A DNA stretch of 40,564 bases from an uncultured Clostridia bacterium (GTDB lineage: Bacteria; Bacillota; Clostridia; Oscillospirales; Acutalibacteraceae), in assembly GCA_947632385.1 (NCBI GenBank), contig CANRPD010000017.1:1-40564 (forward strand), given 5' to 3'. The first letter of the stretch is position 1. Every line of letters starts with the position of its first letter. The notes under the pieces are model-generated. The model saw only the letters and a list, made by a program, of their open reading frames with translations, was not told the origin of the DNA and made no database searches. The position numbers were made by a program, and so were the translations under genes. This document shows, piece by piece, positions 33,252-40,487 of this stretch.

Positions 33252-33280
33252 TTGACTTTTTCGAACTTTTGTGCTATACT
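33252..33280 (+). promoter_or_regulatory. Orphan plus-strand promoter, antisense to the small peptide gene
   Basis: TTGACT, 17 bp, TATACT with TGTGC before the -10 box: one of the best promoter matches in the window. The next plus-strand gene begins about 400 bp downstream, so its transcript would first run antisense through 33336-33548. Confidence 0.6.
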
Positions 33281-33300
33281 AAGACATAGAAAAAGAGCGC

Positions 33301-33326
33301 AAAAAAAGACCCGGCCATCGGCCGGG
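33301..33326 (-). terminator. Terminator of the 70-residue peptide gene
   Basis: On the minus strand CCCGGCC-GAT-GGCCGGG is followed by TCTTTTTTT. Near-ideal intrinsic terminator 10 bp past the stop. Confidence 0.92.
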
Positions 33327-33335
33327 CCCTTCCCG

Positions 33336-33548
33336 CTACTTTTTTCCCAGCAGCCCGCTGAGCTTTTCCCCCAGCCCGTCCAGGTTGAGCTTGCCCTGCA
33401 CCCCCCGGAGGACGGCCTGCAGCTGCTCGTCGGGCAGGTCCACCCCCAGCAGGGTCTCCAGGGCCTGCACCGGGTTTTTCTGGAACGCGGCCCGGATCTT
33501 TTCGTCGGAGCGGATGCGCTCCACCAGCTCGGTCACCTTGGCTTGCAT
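33336..33548 (-). CDS. Small leader-peptide-like protein (70 residues, unknown function)
   Basis: A complete small gene with promoter, ribosome site (GGGAGGG, spaced about 12 bases) and strong terminator. The product is helical and amphipathic: ELVERIRSDEKIRAAF, then QKNPVQALETLLGVDLPDEQ and a Lys/Leu-rich tail ending GLLGKK. The F-x-x-[ND]P-x-x-A-L-x-x-L-G-[VI]-x-LP pattern resembles NHLP/Nif11-type RiPP leader peptides, and similar free-standing proteins of about 70 residues occur in Clostridia. There is no Gly-Gly cleavage site followed by a core, and no modification enzyme or exporter beside it. Treat the similarity as a clue, not a function. Confidence 0.78.
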   Translation of the reverse strand: MQAKVTELVERIRSDEKIRAAFQKNPVQALETLLGVDLPDEQLQAVLRGVQGKLNLDGLGEKLSGLLGKK

Positions 33549-33587
33549 GTCCGTTTTGGGTCCCTCCCTTGCGTTTTTTTGGAAAAA

Positions 33588-33616
33588 ATTCTACCACATT
33601 TTGTGGATTTGTGCAA
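33588..33616 (-). promoter_or_regulatory. Promoter of the 70-residue peptide gene
   Basis: On the minus strand TTGCAC, 17 bp, TAGAAT with ATGTGG before the -10 box. It is back to back with the GH9 promoter. Confidence 0.65.
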
Positions 33617-33646
33617 GGTCCCTTGCCTTTTTCCGCAAATGTGGTA
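33592..33646. promoter_or_regulatory. Symmetrical divergent promoter region with central palindrome
   Basis: TACCACATTT (33592-33601) and AAATGTGGTA (33637-33646) are perfect inverted copies that carry the two divergent -10 regions. Midway lies GCAAGG-TC-CCTTGC (33613-33626), overlapping both -35 boxes, a candidate operator for one dimeric regulator controlling both directions. Confidence 0.55.
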
Positions 33647-33650
33647 TCAT
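33623..33650 (+). promoter_or_regulatory. GH9 gene promoter
   Basis: TTGCCT, 16 bp, TATCAT with ATGTGG before the -10 box, 26 bp before the start codon. Confidence 0.6.
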
Positions 33651-33676
33651 GGTCACAAACGGAAGGAGCGAGTGCG

Positions 33677-36175
33677 ATGTCAACGAATGCGGAGAACGGG
33701 TTCCGGCTGCTGCCGGAAAAGGACTATTTTCGCCTGTTTGGCGCCGATGTCATGGCTTTTTCAGACTTTTACCCCGCCGGGCACCAGTCCGGCGTGACCC
33801 TGGTGCTCCACGACGAGCGCCTGGCGGCGGGCGGCGACCTGCGCCTGGAGCCCACCCCCGGCCAGTGGCAGCCGGTCCCCCGGCAAGTCAAACGCGTGGT
33901 GGACCCGGAGCAGCAGCAGATCGTCACCCGGCTGCGCTACCCCGACCCGGAGGGCCATCTCCAGGGCTTCAACCCCATGCTCTACCCCGACATTTCCATG
34001 GGCTACTCGGTGACGGTGCGGGCGGCGGGCCCCTCGGTGGAGATCGTGGTGGACCTGGAAAAGACCCTGCCCAAAAAGTGGGACGAAAAGCTCTGGTTCA
34101 ACCTGGAGCTGTTCCCCGGGGCCATGGAGGGCAAAAGCTGGCTGATGGACGGCGCCGGGGGCATTTTCCCCACCCAGCCCAACGGCCCGGTGATGACCCG
34201 GCCCTCCCAGTTCCCGGCCACGGCGACGCTGCCGGCCCCCCCGGCCGGCGCCGACCGGATGCGGCTGGCGGGGGGCGGAGCCGGCTACAGCCCCATCGTG
34301 GCGGACGACCTCATTGCCCAGCCCTACGCCCGGGGCCGGGTCTTCACCGCCTGCCCGGAGGAGCCCCTGAGCTGCTTCACCGTGGAGAGCCGCACGGAGC
34401 CGATGCAGCTCTTCGACGGGCGGCTGAACCACAACAACGGCTGGTTCGTGCTGTCCGCGCCGGTGCGGGCCGGGGCCAAGGAGCACGCGGTGCACTGGGT
34501 GCTGACCCCCCGGGTGGACCCGGAGTGGATGCGGGAGCCGGTGGTGCAGGTCTCCCAGGTGGGGTACCACCCCGCCATGCCCAAATTTGCCGTGGTGGAG
34601 CTGGACGGCCGGGAGAAGATCATGTACCCCTCGGTGCTGGAGCGGGTGACCCCGGAGGGGATCAAACCGGTGGTGGAGCTGCGGCCCCGGGCCTGGGGGG
34701 ATTTTCTGCGGCACCGGTACCTCACCGTGGACTTTTCCAAGATCCGGGAGCCGGGGATCTACCGGGTGCGGTACGGCGTGGTGTTCTCCTCCCTGTTCCG
34801 CATCGCCCCGGACGTGTTCGACCGGGGGGTGTGGCAGCCGGTGCTGGAGTATTTCCTGCCGGTGCAGATGTGCCACATGCGGGTCAACGAGAAGTACCGG
34901 GTCTGGCACGACGCCTGCCACCTGGACGACGCCCGGATGGCCCCGGTGAACTACAACCACATCGACGGCTACGTGCAGGGGCCCAGCACCCTGACCCGGT
35001 ACGAGAGCGGCCAGCACGTGCCCGGCCTGAACGTGGGCGGCTGGCACGACGCCGGGGACTTCGACCTGCGCATCGAATCCCAGGCGGGAGAATGCGGCAT
35101 TTTGGCGGCGGCCTATGAGGAATTCGGCGTGGAGTGGGACGCCACCACCGTGGACCAGGAGCGCCGGGTGGTGGAGATCCACCAGCCCGACGGGAAAAAC
35201 GACCTGCTCCAGCAGATCGAGCACGGGCTGCTGTCCATCGTGGGGGGCTATCGGGCCCTGGGGCGGCTGTACCGGGGGATCATCTGCGCCGACCTGCGGC
35301 AGTACGTGCTGCTGGGGGACAGCGCCGCCATGACCGACGGGGCGGTGAGCGCCGACGACCGGTGGGTGTTCACCGAGGACAACCCCCGCCGGGAGCTCAC
35401 CGCCGCCGGAGACCTGGCCGCGGCGGCTCGGGCCATCATGGGCTATAACCCGGAGCTGGGCGAGGAGGCGCTGGAGATCGCCGAGACGCTGTTCCGGGAG
35501 ACCCGGGACGGGGACGCCCTGCTGGACAAATACGCCTGCGCGGCGGAGCTGTTCCTGGCCACGGGGAAGGCAGAGTACCGGAGCTATCTGCAGGACCACC
35601 TGGACCGGGTGGAGGACCAGCCCCAGCGGCTGGGCTGGGTGGCCTGCCGGGCCGAGCAGCGCATGAAGGACCCCGCCTTCACCGAGGCCCTGGGCAAGGC
35701 CCTGGCCTCCCACTCCCGGAAGCTGCGGAAGCTGGGCCGGAAGACCCCCTACGGCATCCCCTACGAACCCCACATCTGGGGGGCGGGCTGGGACATCCAG
35801 CGCCAGGGCTTCGCCCACTATTTCCTCCACCGGTCGTACCCCAAGGCCTTCCCCCGGGAGGGGGTGTTCAACGCGCTGAACTTTGTGCTGGGGTGCCACC
35901 CGGGGCGCAACACGGCGTCCTTTGCCTCCGGTGTGGGGACGCGGTCGGCCACGGTGGCCTATGGGCTCAACCGGGCGGACCGGTCGTTCATCCCCGGCGG
36001 GGTGATCTCCGGCACGGCGCTGATCCGGCCGGACCTGCCGGAGCTCAAGGAATTCCCGTATCTGTGGCAGCAGACGGAGTACGTGCTGGGCGGGGGGTCT
36101 TCGCACTTCCTGTTCCTGGTGCTGGCCGCCCGGCGGCTGGCGGAAGAAGCGGCGGCGGAAATGCAGGGCGCGTAA
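33677..36175 (+). CDS. Glycoside hydrolase family 9 enzyme, no signal peptide (cytoplasmic)
   Basis: The 832-residue protein has an unassigned N-terminal beta-rich region (about 1-280), a CelD_N Ig-like domain (about 287-378; VVQVSQVGYHP) and a GH9 (alpha/alpha)6 catalytic domain (about 385-820). The GH9 base motif is GGWHDAGD with Asp458 and Asp461, and the catalytic acid is probably Glu801 in WQQTEYVLGGG. Most GH9 cellulases are secreted; this one starts MSTNAENGF with no signal, so it should act on imported oligosaccharides, as intracellular GH9 cellobiases or glucosaminidases do. AAGGAG lies nine bases before the ATG. It is followed after 116 bp by the glycerate kinase gene. Substrate unknown. 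Confidence 0.88.
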   Translation: MSTNAENGFRLLPEKDYFRLFGADVMAFSDFYPAGHQSGVTLVLHDERLAAGGDLRLEPTPGQWQPVPRQVKRVVDPEQQQIVTRLRYPDPEGHLQGFNPMLYPDISMGYSVTVRAAGPSVEIVVDLEKTLPKKWDEKLWFNLELFPGAMEGKSWLMDGAGGIFPTQPNGPVMTRPSQFPATATLPAPPAGADRMRLAGGGAGYSPIVADDLIAQPYARGRVFTACPEEPLSCFTVESRTEPMQLFDGRLNHNNGWFVLSAPVRAGAKEHAVHWVLTPRVDPEWMREPVVQVSQVGYHPAMPKFAVVELDGREKIMYPSVLERVTPEGIKPVVELRPRAWGDFLRHRYLTVDFSKIREPGIYRVRYGVVFSSLFRIAPDVFDRGVWQPVLEYFLPVQMCHMRVNEKYRVWHDACHLDDARMAPVNYNHIDGYVQGPSTLTRYESGQHVPGLNVGGWHDAGDFDLRIESQAGECGILAAAYEEFGVEWDATTVDQERRVVEIHQPDGKNDLLQQIEHGLLSIVGGYRALGRLYRGIICADLRQYVLLGDSAAMTDGAVSADDRWVFTEDNPRRELTAAGDLAAAARAIMGYNPELGEEALEIAETLFRETRDGDALLDKYACAAELFLATGKAEYRSYLQDHLDRVEDQPQRLGWVACRAEQRMKDPAFTEALGKALASHSRKLRKLGRKTPYGIPYEPHIWGAGWDIQRQGFAHYFLHRSYPKAFPREGVFNALNFVLGCHPGRNTASFASGVGTRSATVAYGLNRADRSFIPGGVISGTALIRPDLPELKEFPYLWQQTEYVLGGGSSHFLFLVLAARRLAEEAAAEMQGA

Positions 36176-36179
36176 CGGG

Positions 36180-36269
36180 GTCCCGACCGCCGCGCCCCCG
36201 CCGGGCCCCGCAGGGGTGCGGCAGCGAACGCCCCGCAGGGGCGTTCGGGGGCGCGGGGGCCGGCGGGAC
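36180..36269. repeat. Structured intergenic element D (outer stem with two hairpins)
   Basis: The outer stem joins GTCCCG (36180-36185) to CGGGAC (36264-36269) and CCGCGCCCCC (36190-36199) to GGGGGCGCGG (36247-36256), with a few bulged bases. It encloses CCCC-GCA-GGGG, extended by GCCG/CGGC (36200-36222), and the perfect CGAACGCCCC-GCA-GGGGCGTTCG (36225-36247). It fills most of the gap between the GH9 and glycerate kinase genes and would be part of their mRNA. Confidence 0.8.
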
Positions 36270-36291
36270 GCAGACACCCAAGGAGGAGAAC

Positions 36292-37539
36292 ATGGACGAG
36301 CGGCTGCGGCGGGATGCAGAAGACATCCTGCGGGAGAGCATTCGGGCGGTGGCGCCCGACGAGGCGGTGCGCCGGGCGCTGGGGGACTTCACCCCCGGGG
36401 CCGGGCAGGTGGTGCTGGTGGCGGCGGGCAAGGCCGCCTGGCCCATGGCCCGCACGGCGGTGGAGCTGCTGGGCCGGGTGGACCGGGGGATCGTCATCAC
36501 GAAATACGGCCACGTGCCCGGGGAGATCCCCGGGGTGGTGTGCCGGGAGGCGGGGCACCCGGTGCCGGACGAGAACGGTTTTGCCGCTACCCGGGAGGCC
36601 CTGGACCTCACCGGGGACCTGGGGCCGGAGGACCGGGTGGTGTTTTTGCTCTCCGGTGGGGGGAGCGCGCTGTTCGAGGCGTCGCTGCTGCCCGGGGCCG
36701 AGCTGCAGGACGTGACCCGGCAGCTGCTGGCCAGCGGGGCGAACATCGTGGAGATGAACACGGTGCGCAAACGGCTCTCGGGGGTGAAAGGCGGGCGGTT
36801 TGCCCGGCACTGCGCCCCGGCAGGGGTCTTTGCGGTGGTGCTCAGCGACGTGCTGGGGGACCCGCTGGACATGATCGCCAGCGGGCCGGCCTGCCCGGAC
36901 CCCACCACCTGCGCCCAGGCGGCGGCTGTGGCGGAAAAGTACGGGCTGCGGCTGTCGGCCCGAGGACAGGCGCTGCTGGCACAGGAGACGCCCAAAGTCC
37001 TGGACAACGTGGAGGTGCGGATCACCGGCAGCGTGCGGGAGCTGTGTGCGGCGGCCGCGGCGGTGTGCGCCCGAAAGGGATACCGGCCCCTGGTGCTCAC
37101 CGACCGGCTGGACTGCGAGGCCCGGGAGGCGGGGCGGTTCCTTGCGGCCATGGCCCGCAGCCGGGAGCACGACCCGGAGCCGGCGGCCCTGCTGGCCGGG
37201 GGCGAGACGGTGGTCCACGTGGCGGGGACGGGGCTGGGCGGCCGGTGCCAGGAGCTGGTGCTGGGGGCTGCGGAGGGCATCCGGGGCATGGCCCGCTGTG
37301 TGATCTCAGCCTTTGGCAGCGACGGCACCGACGGCCCCACCGACGCCGCCGGCGGCTGGGTGGACGGCACCACGGCAGAGCGGCTGGAGGCCCGGGGGAT
37401 CTCGGTGCACGAGGCGCTGCGGAACAACGACGCCTACCACGCGCTGGATGCGGTGGGCGGGCTGTGGTTCACGGGGCCCACGGGTACCAACGTGAACGAC
37501 CTGGCCATGGTGCTGCTGGGCGGGGACCGGGAGGGATGA
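36292..37539 (+). CDS. Glycerate 2-kinase (GckA / MOFRL family)
   Basis: This 415-residue cytoplasmic kinase makes 2-phosphoglycerate from D-glycerate and ATP, feeding lower glycolysis. It shows the DUF4147 N-terminal domain (AAGKAAWPMA, KYGHVPGEIPGV, EAGHPVPDENG, LLSGGGSALFE, NTVRKRLSGVKGG, VVLSDVLGDPLDMIASGP) and the C-terminal MOFRL domain (GGRCQELVL, GSDGTDGPTDAAGGWVDGTT, then TGTNVNDL). Length is typical. AGGAGGAG lies five bases before the ATG. It probably shares an mRNA with the GH9 gene. Its last 35 or so codons are duplicated, in decayed form, 217 bp downstream. Confidence 0.94.
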   Translation: MDERLRRDAEDILRESIRAVAPDEAVRRALGDFTPGAGQVVLVAAGKAAWPMARTAVELLGRVDRGIVITKYGHVPGEIPGVVCREAGHPVPDENGFAATREALDLTGDLGPEDRVVFLLSGGGSALFEASLLPGAELQDVTRQLLASGANIVEMNTVRKRLSGVKGGRFARHCAPAGVFAVVLSDVLGDPLDMIASGPACPDPTTCAQAAAVAEKYGLRLSARGQALLAQETPKVLDNVEVRITGSVRELCAAAAAVCARKGYRPLVLTDRLDCEAREAGRFLAAMARSREHDPEPAALLAGGETVVHVAGTGLGGRCQELVLGAAEGIRGMARCVISAFGSDGTDGPTDAAGGWVDGTTAERLEARGISVHEALRNNDAYHALDAVGGLWFTGPTGTNVNDLAMVLLGGDREG

Positions 37540-37548
37540 GCGGCGAGC

Positions 37549-37619
37549 CGCCTGCCGCCGCGGGGCCGCCTGCCTCCGGCAGGCGGGCGGGCCGGACTGC
37601 CGCAGGCCGGCGGGAGGCG
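37549..37619. repeat. Structured intergenic element E1
   Basis: CGCCTGCCGCCG (37549-37560) pairs with CGGCGGGAGGCG (37608-37619) with one mismatch. Inside are CCGCCTGCC-TCC-GGCAGGCGG (37566-37586) and a smaller GCCGG/CCGGC hairpin that competes with the outer stem. The first hairpin resembles the first hairpin of element B. Confidence 0.65.
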
Positions 37620-37639
37620 CGGGAGAGCTCAAGCCGGGT

Positions 37640-37756
37640 GCGCTGGAAAGCTGAAACGCCTACTCTGCGCTGCAGGCGGTGGGCGAGTTACGGTTCACGG
37701 ACACCCATGGGAACGATCGGACCGTGGTGCTGCTGGGCGGGGACCGGCAGGGATGA
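37640..37756 (+). pseudogene. Decayed duplicate of the 3' end of the glycerate kinase gene
   Basis: From about 37640 the DNA aligns with the last 35 codons of the kinase gene, 217 bp upstream. It can be read as NAYSALQAVGELRFTD, then VVLLGGDRQG and a stop, against DAYHALDAVGGLWFTG and MVLLGGDREG in the intact gene. Similarity continues past the stop (GATGAGCRGCGAGCCGCC). There is no start codon, ribosome site or N-terminal part, and bases are lost in the middle, so this is a non-functional partial duplication. Confidence 0.85.
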
Positions 37757-37764
37757 GCAGCGAG

Positions 37765-37851
37765 CCGCCCGCCGCCGCGGGCCCCGCAGGGGCACGGGCA
37801 GCGCGGCGGGCCCCGCAGGGGCACGGGCAGCGCGGCGGGGGAGGCGGGCGG
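37765..37851. repeat. Structured intergenic element E2 with perfect 29-bp direct repeat
   Basis: CCGCCCG and CCGCCGCG (37765-37779) pair with CGCGGCGG (37831-37838) and CGGGCGG (37845-37851). Inside lie two identical 29-bp copies (37781-37809 and 37810-37838), each with a CCCC-GCA-GGGG hairpin followed by CACGGGCAGCG. Element D carries a near-identical segment (GGGCCCCGCAGGGG then CAGCG). Confidence 0.75.
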
Positions 37852-37861
37852 GCCAAAAAGG

Positions 37862-37893
37862 AGAGCTCCCCGACCCAGCGGGGAGCTCTTTTT
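37862..37893. terminator. Bidirectional terminator between glycerate kinase and glgA
   Basis: Perfect 10-bp stem AGAGCTCCCC/GGGGAGCTCT followed by TTTT on the plus strand. On the minus strand the stem is followed by CCTTTTTGG, so it can stop transcription from both convergent genes. Confidence 0.9.
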
Positions 37894-37922
37894 CCGGTCA
37901 ACAGCGTTATCCAATTTGTGCG

Positions 37923-39350
37923 TCAACCTTGCAGGATCTGCTTGTACAGGCGGATGTACTCGCCTGCAGAACGGGCCCAGCTGTTGTCGCAGCCCATGGC
38001 CCGGTCCACCAGGGTGGCCCAGAATTCCTTGTCGCCGTTGTAGGCGCCCAGGGCCCGGTGGAGGGAAGCCAGCATGTCGCCGGCGTTGTAGGTCTTGAAG
38101 GTGTAGCCGTTGCCCTGGCCGTCACCGCAGTCGGTGATGGAGTCCTTGAGGCCACCGGTCTCGCGGATCACCGGGATAGTGCCGTACCGCAGGGCGATCA
38201 TCTGGGAGAGGCCGCAGGGCTCGCTCTTGCTGGGCATGAGGAAGATGTCCGCGCCGGCGTAGATCTTGCGGGACAGCTCCGGCACGAAGCCCAGGCACAG
38301 CACGAAGCGGCCGGGATACTTCTCCTGCATCCACTTGAAGTAGTTCTCATATTCCAGGTCGCCGCTGCCCAGAATGACGAACTGGGCGTTGGAGTGCATC
38401 ATGATGTCGTCCACGGCGTCCTTCACCAGGTCCAGGCCCTTGTGGGAGACCAGACGGGTGACCATGCCGATGATGGGCAGGTCGGGGTTCACCTCGATGC
38501 ACAGCCGCTCCTGGAGCTTCTCCTTGTTCACGGCCTTGTTGGCCTTGTCCTCCCGGGAATAGTTGGCGTAGAGGGCCGGGTCGGTCTCGGGGTCGTAGTT
38601 CACGGTGTCGATGCCGTTGAGGATGCCGGACAGCTTCCAGGAACGCTCCCGGAGGATGCCGTCCAGCCGGTGGGCGAACCAGGGGTCCAGGATCTCCTGG
38701 GCGTAGGTGGGGCTCACGGTGGAGACCCAGTTGGAGCACTCGATGGCGCCCTTCATCAGGTTGACGCAGCCGTCGTACTCCAGCAGCTGGGCTTCATAGC
38801 CCGGGATGCCGAACACGTCCTCCAGGATGTCCATGCCGTACTGGCCCTGATACTGGATGTTGTGGATGGTGAACAGGGTCTTCATGCCGGCGTACCACTC
38901 GTTGTTGGCGTAGAACAGGCGGTAGTAGATGTTCACCAGGGCGGTCTCCCAGTCGTTGGCGTGGAGGATGTCGGGCTTGTAGTCCACATAGGGGAGCATC
39001 TCCAGGATGGCCCGGGAGAAGAACGCGAAGCGCTCGGCATCGTCGAAGTGGCCGTAGAGGCCGCTGCGCTTGAAGTAATACTGGTTGTCGATGAGGTAGT
39101 AGGTGACGGAGCCCACCTTGGCCTCGAAAATGCCGCAGTACTGCCGGCGCCAGGCCACGGGCACGCTGATGCTGGTGACGAAGTGCATCTGATCCCGGAG
39201 CTCCTGGGGGGTGCTCTCATACAGCGGCACCACCACACGGCAGCCCACCAGGCGGTTGCGCAGCGCCTGGGGCAGGGAACCGGCCACATCGGCCAGGCCG
39301 CCGGAGGCGGAGAAGGGCAATGCCTCGCTGGAACAGAACAAAACTTTCAT
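37923..39350 (-). CDS. glgA: Glycogen synthase (ADP-glucose), GT5
   Basis: This 475-residue GT-B enzyme adds glucose from ADP-glucose to the glycogen chain. Normal family features are HANDW, the TIHNIQYQG stretch, NGIDTVNYDP, VTRLVSHKGLDL and the C-terminal SEPCGLSQMIALRYGTIPV with ETGGL. The N-terminal KTGGL motif is altered to SASGGLADV, so Ala15 stands where the ADP-glucose-contacting Lys15 of E. coli GlgA would be. It lies 21 bp after glgD, with AAAGGAAGG before its ATG, and is the last gene of the glgC-glgD-glgA operon. Confidence 0.96.
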   Translation of the reverse strand: MKVLFCSSEALPFSASGGLADVAGSLPQALRNRLVGCRVVVPLYESTPQELRDQMHFVTSISVPVAWRRQYCGIFEAKVGSVTYYLIDNQYYFKRSGLYGHFDDAERFAFFSRAILEMLPYVDYKPDILHANDWETALVNIYYRLFYANNEWYAGMKTLFTIHNIQYQGQYGMDILEDVFGIPGYEAQLLEYDGCVNLMKGAIECSNWVSTVSPTYAQEILDPWFAHRLDGILRERSWKLSGILNGIDTVNYDPETDPALYANYSREDKANKAVNKEKLQERLCIEVNPDLPIIGMVTRLVSHKGLDLVKDAVDDIMMHSNAQFVILGSGDLEYENYFKWMQEKYPGRFVLCLGFVPELSRKIYAGADIFLMPSKSEPCGLSQMIALRYGTIPVIRETGGLKDSITDCGDGQGNGYTFKTYNAGDMLASLHRALGAYNGDKEFWATLVDRAMGCDNSWARSAGEYIRLYKQILQG

Positions 39351-39371
39351 GAAAGACCTTCCTTTCTGCCG

Positions 39372-40487
39372 TTAGACCCTGCTTCCCTTGGAGATGTACA
39401 CGGGATAGGTCTGGTAGCCCATGACGGTCCGGTTGTCCTCGAAGACAACCTCCTTGTCCGCCACCACGTAGTCCAGGCGGGTGTTCTCCCCCACCTCGGT
39501 ATCCTGCATGATGACGCAGTTGTGCAGCTTGGCGCCCTTTTTCACCTTGACGCCCCGGAAGAGCACGCAGTTCTCCACCTCGCCCTCGATGAGGCAGCCG
39601 TCCGCCACCAGGGAATTGACCACGTCGCTGCCCAGGCCGTAGCGGGCCGGGAAGTCGTCCCGGACCTTGGTGTAGATGGGATGCTCGTAATCGAACAGGT
39701 CCTCCCGGACGGCGGGGTCCATCAGGGCCAGGTTGGCGTTGAAATAGCTGCCCAGGGAATCCACGGTGAAGTGGACGCCGGTGAACTGGTAGCCGTAGAC
39801 CTTGAGGCTGGACAGGTTGCGCATGATCAGGTCGCGGTCGAAGTCGTGGAGGTTGCGGTTCATGCAGTCGTGGACCAGCTCCAGCAGCTTCTGGCGGGAC
39901 ATGAGGTACATGCCCAGGCCGTAGTTGCAGTCGGTATCGCCGCCGCGCTTGACCAGCATATCGGTGACCCGGCCGGTCTCGTCGAAGGTGTACAGCACGT
40001 TCTTGTCGGTATTGGGGGACTGGCCGTGGACGTAGACCACGGTGACGTCCGCGCCGCTCTCCTCATGGACCCGGAACACGTCCCGGTAGTCGATGTTGAT
40101 GGCGGTGTCGCAGTCGGACAGGAGGACGTACTCCTCCTTGGAAGCGTTGAGGAAGACCAGGATGGACGCCAGGGAAGAGATCTTGCCCTCGGTACGGGCG
40201 GTCTCGGCCCCAAAGGGGGGCAGCAGGTAGAGGCCCTCCCGCTTGCGGGAGAGGTCCCAGGCCTTGCCGGAGCCCAGGTGATCCATCAGGGACTGATAGT
40301 TCTGCTCGGTGATCACGCCCACCTTGTTGATGCCGGCGTTGACCATGTTGGAAAGGGGGAAGTCCACCAGGCGGTACCGTCCCGCGAAGGGGATGGACGC
40401 CATGACCCGCTCTCGGGTCAGTTCTCTCACGCGCTCCTCATGCACATAGGCAAAGAGGATGCCCATTACATCGTTTCCGCGCATCAT
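39372..40487 (-). CDS. glgD: GlgD, non-catalytic subunit of glucose-1-phosphate adenylyltransferase
   Basis: The 371-residue protein is the GlgD partner that, with GlgC, forms the ADP-glucose pyrophosphorylase of Firmicutes. It has the nucleotidyltransferase-like domain (RVMASIPFAGRYRLVDFPLSN) and a left-handed beta-helix C-terminus (LIEGEVENCVLFRGVKVKKGA). The catalytic-type GGxGTRL glucose-pyrophosphorylase signature near the N-terminus is absent, as normal for GlgD. The start overlaps the upstream stop (ATGA), so translation is coupled to glgC. GGAGG lies ten bases before the first of two adjacent ATGs. Confidence 0.94.
   Translation of the reverse strand: MMRGNDVMGILFAYVHEERVRELTRERVMASIPFAGRYRLVDFPLSNMVNAGINKVGVITEQNYQSLMDHLGSGKAWDLSRKREGLYLLPPFGAETARTEGKISSLASILVFLNASKEEYVLLSDCDTAINIDYRDVFRVHEESGADVTVVYVHGQSPNTDKNVLYTFDETGRVTDMLVKRGGDTDCNYGLGMYLMSRQKLLELVHDCMNRNLHDFDRDLIMRNLSSLKVYGYQFTGVHFTVDSLGSYFNANLALMDPAVREDLFDYEHPIYTKVRDDFPARYGLGSDVVNSLVADGCLIEGEVENCVLFRGVKVKKGAKLHNCVIMQDTEVGENTRLDYVVADKEVVFEDNRTVMGYQTYPVYISKGSRV

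Noticed and set aside
32368-33289. Two overlapping plus-strand frames of 295 codons in the pyrimidine-rich region
   Set aside because: Products are low-complexity Pro/Ser/Phe chains in both frames, explained by the lack of stop codons in G-poor repeat DNA. No start context.
37781-37838. Possible CRISPR-like direct repeats
   Set aside because: The two 29-bp copies are directly adjacent with no spacer and contain their own hairpins. No cas genes are present.
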